Positions 15,086 to 19,159 of a stretch of 19,159 nucleotides of DNA are shown here, one piece after another. The stretch's first letter is position 1, and each line of letters starts with the position of its first letter. The stretch is from an uncultured Clostridia bacterium (GTDB lineage: Bacteria; Bacillota; Clostridia; Oscillospirales; Acutalibacteraceae): positions 1 through 19,159 of the forward strand of contig CAMVNL010000006.1 of NCBI GenBank assembly GCA_947168785.1. The letters are read 5' to 3'. The translations under genes were made by a program, and so were the position numbers. The notes beneath the pieces are model-generated. The model worked only from the letters and a program-made list of their open reading frames with translations. It was not told where the DNA came from and searched no databases.

Positions 15086-16636
15086 TTACGGCTGATTGAC
15101 AATACCGACGAAAAGCGGCATCTGATCGTCGCTGATCACGGCAAACAGGAAGGGGCGGTCCAGCACGAAATCCATCTCGTCCTCCGGCGGCATGGAAGCG
15201 CCGGACAAACGCATTTCGGTATACGCCGCAGCGGTCACGCCCTTTTCATCCGCGATCACTCTTGCGCCGTGCATAACATCGGAGACGGCGATCATTTTTT
15301 TGTCCGTCAGCGGCGTAAAATCCGCTTTTTCGGTGAAGCAATCCGTCACGCCAAGCTCCTCCAGACCGTCTTTCAGCGAACGGTTGGAGCTGACGTCAAA
15401 TTTCGGAACCGATAGATTGACGCGCAGCGATTTGGCGTTCTTCCAATCGGCGTCTTTATTTTGCGTGAACAGGAACCGAAGCGCTTCTTCGTCTTGTAAA
15501 AGGTCTTCCGGCGAAACACCCTCGTCCGGCAGGATGAACCAGACGGTTCCTTGCTGCTGCAGCACTTTTTTAACAGCGCCGAAACGTTCTCCCCAGTAAT
15601 AGGTCCCCCACAGATCGGTCGCGTTCATAAAGTCGGCGTCGGTATCTCCGGCGGGACTGTGGAAAACACCCGCTTTTGTGGCGTCCGCCTGAAATTCCGC
15701 CATCCATTTGTCGCCGAAATACGCGGTGGTATACAAAGAGAGAACGTCCAGATCGTCCGTTTTGATCCCGGAGACGAAATCCCGCAGCAGTCCGTCGGTC
15801 TGACTGTTGAGCCATGCGTGGATCGCATCGTCGAATTCCTGCGTTCCCGGTTGTCCGCGATAGGTGGATGCGTAATAGCTTTCCGCCAGCGTTTTGAGCG
15901 TGTCGTTCTTAAAAGTCACGTTCTCGTTCAGCCACAGCGAATCCGCAAGAATGCAGCAAGTGGAGCCGTCGTTGCGGTAATTGGCGTTAAACAGTCTGTT
16001 TGCCTGCGACCGCATCGTTTCGATATCCGGCGAGCCGAGCAGCGAAAGCACCTGCGCCCGTGTGTTTCCGTCGGAGATCTCCGCAAGCATCGCCAAAGCA
16101 AAGTAGATATTCAGAGGTGAGCAAACCGTGTTAGCTCCCTCATAGCCGCCCAAAAACGCCGGTAATGAGCGGATAAAAAAAGGTTCAAGCGTTTGTCCCG
16201 CACCGTAGTACCGTTCGCGCCGCAGCCGCCAGGCGTCGTACCACGCATCCAGCTTGGACTGCTCCGCGAAATCACCCTCCGCGGGGTATGGCGTCTGCGC
16301 GGGATACTCCGCGGCGTAAGCCGTCAGCGAACGCAACAAAGACTGTGCGGCGTCCCCGTCCTGTTCCGGCGGCTGTGCTGCAGTGACGGGCGCGTCGGTC
16401 TGCTCGGTGGCTTGTTGGGTCTCTGCCGTTTGGATGGACGGTGTCGGGTCTTTTGCGCCATGCCGTGCGATCACCGTTCCCACGCCGATGATCACAGCCA
16501 GCGCCGCTGCAAGCGCGGCGATCCGCGCCACGATTCTGCCGTTTACTTTTTTCCCTTTTGCGGGTTCCGGCTCTGATTCTTTCACAAAGCCCGGATCGAC
16601 GTCGTTCAGCGCGTCCGAAATATCATTCGGTTTCAT
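15086..16636 (-). CDS. Membrane-tethered serpin with anti-sigma-like cytoplasmic tail
   Basis: Encodes 516 residues. Cytoplasmic tail 1-34, one membrane helix about 35-57, a Thr/Gln/Pro linker to about 95, then a full serpin domain (about 100-516). Serpin landmarks: 'TVCSPLNIYFALAMLAEISDGNT' (170-192), the hinge 'EKGVTAAAYT' (464-473) and the signature 'FVLDRPFLFAV' (490-500). Serpins trap serine or cysteine proteases by loop insertion after cleavage. The small-residue hinge says inhibitory. Counting from Glu464 as P17 places P1-P1' at Ala480-Ser481, followed by 'MPPE' as in alpha-1-antitrypsin. The tail motif 'DALNDVDPGFVKES' resembles 'DAIGEVRDDFILDA' of the anti-sigma candidate at 17957-19105. 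The gene overlaps its sigma gene by 14 nt, with AAGGAGG 9 nt before the ATG. It is probably both a protease trap and an anti-sigma factor; the second role is inference. Confidence 0.9.
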   Translation of the reverse strand: MKPNDISDALNDVDPGFVKESEPEPAKGKKVNGRIVARIAALAAALAVIIGVGTVIARHGAKDPTPSIQTAETQQATEQTDAPVTAAQPPEQDGDAAQSLLRSLTAYAAEYPAQTPYPAEGDFAEQSKLDAWYDAWRLRRERYYGAGQTLEPFFIRSLPAFLGGYEGANTVCSPLNIYFALAMLAEISDGNTRAQVLSLLGSPDIETMRSQANRLFNANYRNDGSTCCILADSLWLNENVTFKNDTLKTLAESYYASTYRGQPGTQEFDDAIHAWLNSQTDGLLRDFVSGIKTDDLDVLSLYTTAYFGDKWMAEFQADATKAGVFHSPAGDTDADFMNATDLWGTYYWGERFGAVKKVLQQQGTVWFILPDEGVSPEDLLQDEEALRFLFTQNKDADWKNAKSLRVNLSVPKFDVSSNRSLKDGLEELGVTDCFTEKADFTPLTDKKMIAVSDVMHGARVIADEKGVTAAAYTEMRLSGASMPPEDEMDFVLDRPFLFAVISDDQMPLFVGIVNQP

Positions 16637-17189
16637 AGAGCTGTTCCTCCTTCAAATAATCCTTCAGTCTGGCCCGCGTCCGAGACAAGCTCATTTTGAC
16701 CGCCCCCTGGGTCATGCCGCGGTCTCGTGCGATCTCCTCCACGGAGCAAAACCACCAGTAGCGCCGCAGAAAGATAAGCCGGGCGTCGGGTGTGAGCGCG
16801 GACAGAAAGGCGTTCAGCGCGTTTTTCAGCGCCACCGTGTCTGCATACGTTCTTCCGTCGTCACCGTCCGGGATCACCTCCGCCAGCTCCGACAGGCTTG
16901 CCTCGTAGACGCCTCCGCCGCGTTTGGCGCGGGTGCGGGCGCGCAGACGGTCCAGCGCCGTCCGGCGGCACACCGCCGAAAAATACGGTGCAAGAGGCAA
17001 CGGCTGCGCCGGCGGAACAGCGTTCCAGACCTTCAGGTAGGTGTCGTTCTCTGTCTCTTCCGCGTCCTCTTTTGACCGGAGCAGGCGCAGCGCCAGCGCG
17101 CGGATCAACGGGCCGAACTTCCGCCGGCTTTCGCTGATCGCGGTTTCACTCCGCGCGTTGAACAACCGGAGGATCTCGGCGTCTTCCAT
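16623..17189 (-). CDS. ECF sigma factor paired with the membrane serpin
   Basis: Encodes 188 residues. Region 2 spans about 20-85 ('EDAEETENDTYLKVWNAVPP', then 'FSAVCRRTALDRLRAR'), and 'RAKRGGG' with 'SLSELAEVIPDG' forms the linker. Region 4 spans about 122-180 with 'CSVEEIARDRGMTQGAVKMS' as helix-turn-helix. It aligns essentially without gaps to the divergent sigma factor at 17400-17960, so the two are paralogues. GGGAG lies 9 nt before the ATG at 17189. Its last 14 nt overlap the serpin gene, so the pair is coupled. It is likely held inactive by the serpin protein's cytoplasmic tail. Confidence 0.93.
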   Translation of the reverse strand: MEDAEILRLFNARSETAISESRRKFGPLIRALALRLLRSKEDAEETENDTYLKVWNAVPPAQPLPLAPYFSAVCRRTALDRLRARTRAKRGGGVYEASLSELAEVIPDGDDGRTYADTVALKNALNAFLSALTPDARLIFLRRYWWFCSVEEIARDRGMTQGAVKMSLSRTRARLKDYLKEEQLYETE

Positions 17190-17278
17190 ACGTTCTCACT
17201 CCCTTCACCTATTTAAACGACAATTCATCGTCAACAGTAACGCCGCTTTTTATCAAAATACGGAACGATGATCTTTAT

Positions 17279-17307
17279 TTGATTATACCCGAATAAAGTG
17301 TTATACT
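17279..17307 (+). promoter_or_regulatory. Rightward sigma-A promoter, interlocked with a leftward one
   Basis: TTGATT (17279-17284), a 17-bp spacer and TATACT (17302-17307). It would start transcription near 17314, about 86 nt before the ATG at 17400. Its -35 shares bases 17282-17284 with the -10 of the opposing promoter. Confidence 0.75.
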
Positions 17308-17310
17308 CAA
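17282..17310 (-). promoter_or_regulatory. Leftward sigma-A promoter for the serpin unit
   Basis: On the minus strand, TTGAGT (17305-17310), a 17-bp spacer and a perfect TATAAT (17282-17287). It would start near 17275, about 86 nt before the sigma start at 17189. The -35 shares bases 17305-17307 with the -10 of the rightward promoter, so both occupy the same 32 bp and cannot be filled at once. Confidence 0.75.
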
Positions 17311-17399
17311 GTTGGAATATCCTCTTTTGTGACCGAAACAAAAAAACCGGTAGATGATAGGTGAAAGGCCTTTTATCCATACGGGAAGGAGGTGAGCCG

Positions 17400-17960
17400 A
17401 TGGATGACCGCAGAATCGTCGATTTATATTGGGATCGGGATGAAACGGCGATAACTGAAACAGAAAACAAATACGGACGTTTTTGCTTTTCCATTGCGAA
17501 CCGCATTCTGCAAAATGCAGAGGACGCGCGGGAGTGCGTGAACGATACGTTCCTTGCCGCATGGAACGCTATCCCGCCGCATCGTCCGGAAATACTGTCC
17601 ACGTTTCTCGGCAAAATCACCAGACGTCTGTCTTTAAAAAAACGGCGGGACAGCTCCGCGGAAAAACGTGGCGGCGGCAATTCCGACATATCCTTAGACG
17701 AGCTGGAAGAATGTATTCCCTCCGGGCAAAGCATTGACGATAGTATCGATATTGCGGAGCTGACAAAAATCATCAACACATTTCTGTCCGAACTGCCTTT
17801 AGCGGAACGCCGTGTGTTTCTTCGCCGATACTGGTACTTCGATTCCATCGGCGAAATCGCCTCCCGGTTCGGTTTCAGTCACAGCAAAGTCAAAATGATG
17901 CTGAAGCGCACACGGGATAAGCTCCTGGTGCGTCTGCAAAAGGAGGATATTTGGATATGA
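17400..17960 (+). CDS. ECF sigma factor, divergent paralogue
   Basis: Encodes 186 residues. The ATG at 17400 is chosen because AAGGAGGTGA, a near-perfect Shine-Dalgarno, ends about 6 nt upstream; a GTG at 17361 would bury it. Region 2 spans about 20-85 ('AEDARECVNDTFLAAWNAIPP', then 'LGKITRRLSLKKRR'), with linker 'EKRGGG' and 'ISLDELEECIPSG'. Region 4 spans about 120-178 ('DSIGEIASRFGFSHSKVKMM'). Length and motif positions match the sigma factor at 16623-17189 residue for residue. Its stop overlaps the next ATG (ATGA), coupling it to the membrane partner. Confidence 0.94.
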   Translation: MDDRRIVDLYWDRDETAITETENKYGRFCFSIANRILQNAEDARECVNDTFLAAWNAIPPHRPEILSTFLGKITRRLSLKKRRDSSAEKRGGGNSDISLDELEECIPSGQSIDDSIDIAELTKIINTFLSELPLAERRVFLRRYWYFDSIGEIASRFGFSHSKVKMMLKRTRDKLLVRLQKEDIWI

Positions 17961-19105
17961 GATCCGAAAAACTGCAGGACGCGATCGGTGAAGTCCGGGA
18001 CGATTTCATTCTGGATGCCGATACCGTCATAAAAAAGAAAAAGAGCCGTTGGCCCCTGTGGGCGGCCGCGGCCGCCTGCCTCTGCCTGATCACCGTGGTA
18101 GCGGTGAAGCTCCTGCGGAGCCCGGCCACTGTTATACCGCAGCAGTGGTCCGCGTCCATCGCTCCGGCGGAGTACTTCAAAAACAGTAAGAACGGGAAGG
18201 ACGGGGAAAAGGGTTCGTCGTCCGCGTCTCTGGTCATGCTTCCGTATGCCGTGTCGGTCCCGCTGCATGACGAGCGCGAAAACCTTGAAGCGGAGGGCGT
18301 ATTGCCCGCCATGCCGGACCGTCCGGAGCATCTGTTCTGGGCGGACTATCACAGCGACGGGAGCTTATATAAGGTTGTGTTTTACTGGGGACGCAGAGCG
18401 GGAGACGGATACAGTGATCTGCATATCACCGCCGCCCCCAAAGAGCTGCATGAGATCAGCGATGTGATCACCGTGCGGGTGGACGAGAACGGCAATCCGC
18501 TTCCGGCGGACGTAACCGTGACGGAACGGGACGGCGTCAGGATCATCGCGGAAGGCGGCGAACGGGAGGAAAAAACGCTGACGTGGCAGACAGAGGGAGG
18601 CTGGTATCAGATCGGCGGAAGCCGGTACGATAGCTACGAGGACGTGGTCGCGCTGCTGGACTGGTTCTGGGAACACCCGCTCCGTCTGGATCGTTTCACG
18701 GAACCGCCGGAGGGAACCGTCGTCACAGTCAGCCGTTCGGAACAGCCGGACGCGTTCCGGGAACAGATCCCCGATTTCTCCGCGCTGGAATATACGGCGG
18801 AGGACGAGCGGGTCTACCTGTGGCAGCGTGAGGACGAATCGGTCCCGGTGGGATTTGAAGGCGTCTATACCCGCGGCGAAACACGCATCCGATGGAAGGC
18901 CGACGTCGCGGCGGACGCGGACGCATGGCACGCCTGCCTTGGCGGACCGGATGAAGTCACAGAAGAAAAAATCAGCGAGGCGGTTTCGGAAGGCGGTTCC
19001 TTCAACCTGTTTCTGTTTGTTGACGCGCCGTGCATGGTAACGGTGACCGTCGAACAGGGAACCGGCGGCGACGCGTGGGAAATCGTTCAGTCATTGCAAA
19101 ACTAA
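17957..19105 (+). CDS. Membrane anti-sigma factor candidate with DUF4367-like outer domain
   Basis: Encodes 382 residues. The ATG at 17957 is preferred to an in-frame TTG at 17951: AAAGGAGG ends 8 nt upstream and the ATGA overlap with the sigma stop is typical. The cytoplasmic tail 1-32 contains 'LQDAIGEVRDDFILDAD' and a basic stretch. One membrane helix lies at about 33-53. The outer domain of about 325 residues has two sections: the first ends 'WYQIGGSRYDSYEDVVALLDWFW', as in DUF4367-type proteins, and the second (about 230-382) is strand-rich and unrecognised. By context it controls the adjoining sigma factor. No terminator is visible in the 54 nt that remain, so the unit may continue. Confidence 0.8.
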   Translation: MRSEKLQDAIGEVRDDFILDADTVIKKKKSRWPLWAAAAACLCLITVVAVKLLRSPATVIPQQWSASIAPAEYFKNSKNGKDGEKGSSSASLVMLPYAVSVPLHDERENLEAEGVLPAMPDRPEHLFWADYHSDGSLYKVVFYWGRRAGDGYSDLHITAAPKELHEISDVITVRVDENGNPLPADVTVTERDGVRIIAEGGEREEKTLTWQTEGGWYQIGGSRYDSYEDVVALLDWFWEHPLRLDRFTEPPEGTVVTVSRSEQPDAFREQIPDFSALEYTAEDERVYLWQREDESVPVGFEGVYTRGETRIRWKADVAADADAWHACLGGPDEVTEEKISEAVSEGGSFNLFLFVDAPCMVTVTVEQGTGGDAWEIVQSLQN

Positions 19106-19159
19106 AAGACATGACAACAGAATAAAGAGTAATGCGGCAGAGGATCTTTATCTTTCTCT

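Noticed and set aside
17231..17848. A minus-strand open frame across the divergent promoter region
   Set aside because: It is antisense to the clear ECF sigma gene at 17400-17960 and to its Shine-Dalgarno, and covers the promoter pair.

Overview
The window looks like a chromosomal piece of a gut-type, anaerobic Clostridia member, most likely Oscillospiraceae/Ruminococcus-like. The grounds are a moderately high GC content, strong AGGAGG ribosome sites, secreted proteins with type I dockerins of the 'TAxDARLALRxxVGL' style, and a dense set of ECF sigma factors paired with single-pass membrane anti-sigma-like proteins. Seventeen genes are supported. They are tightly packed and no stretch of more than 300 bases lacks a gene. 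No tRNA, rRNA, CRISPR array, insertion sequence or phage gene was seen.

Layout, left to right. (A) 44-4736, minus strand, read right to left: ECF sigma factor, DUF4367-type membrane anti-sigma candidate, small Big_14-like exported protein, HEAT-like protein with an internal dockerin, and a CUB-like plus peptidase-fold secreted protein. (B) 4795-9025, minus strand: a candidate ECF-type promoter, ECF sigma factor, membrane anti-sigma candidate, a 610-residue secreted protein with a tandem duplication and an internal dockerin, a second secreted dockerin protein, and a terminator. (C) 9048-12810, minus strand: a BlaI-type repressor with a two-operator promoter, a giant BlaR1/M56-type membrane metallopeptidase and a terminator. 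(D) 12820-15015, minus strand: a sigma-A promoter, ECF sigma factor (TTG start), membrane anti-sigma candidate and a terminator. (E) 15031-17310, minus strand: ECF sigma factor and a membrane-tethered serpin with an anti-sigma-like N-terminus, then a terminator. (F) 17279-19105, plus strand: a paralogous ECF sigma factor and its membrane partner, diverging from unit E. The promoters of E and F are interlocked on the same 32 bp.

Taken together, this is a surface-sensing island: five ECF sigma/membrane-partner modules plus one BlaR-BlaI-type module in 19 kb. Units A and B appear to couple sensing to production of dockerin-bearing exoproteins that carry no recognisable glycosidase. The most unusual element is the serpin in unit E. 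It has a canonical inhibitory reactive loop on the outside, one membrane helix, and a short cytoplasmic tail resembling that of the unit F anti-sigma candidate, so it may be a protease-sensing anti-sigma factor. Several dockerin proteins also have segments resembling protease propeptide/inhibitor folds, suggesting (inference only) a wider theme of protease detection or control at the cell surface.
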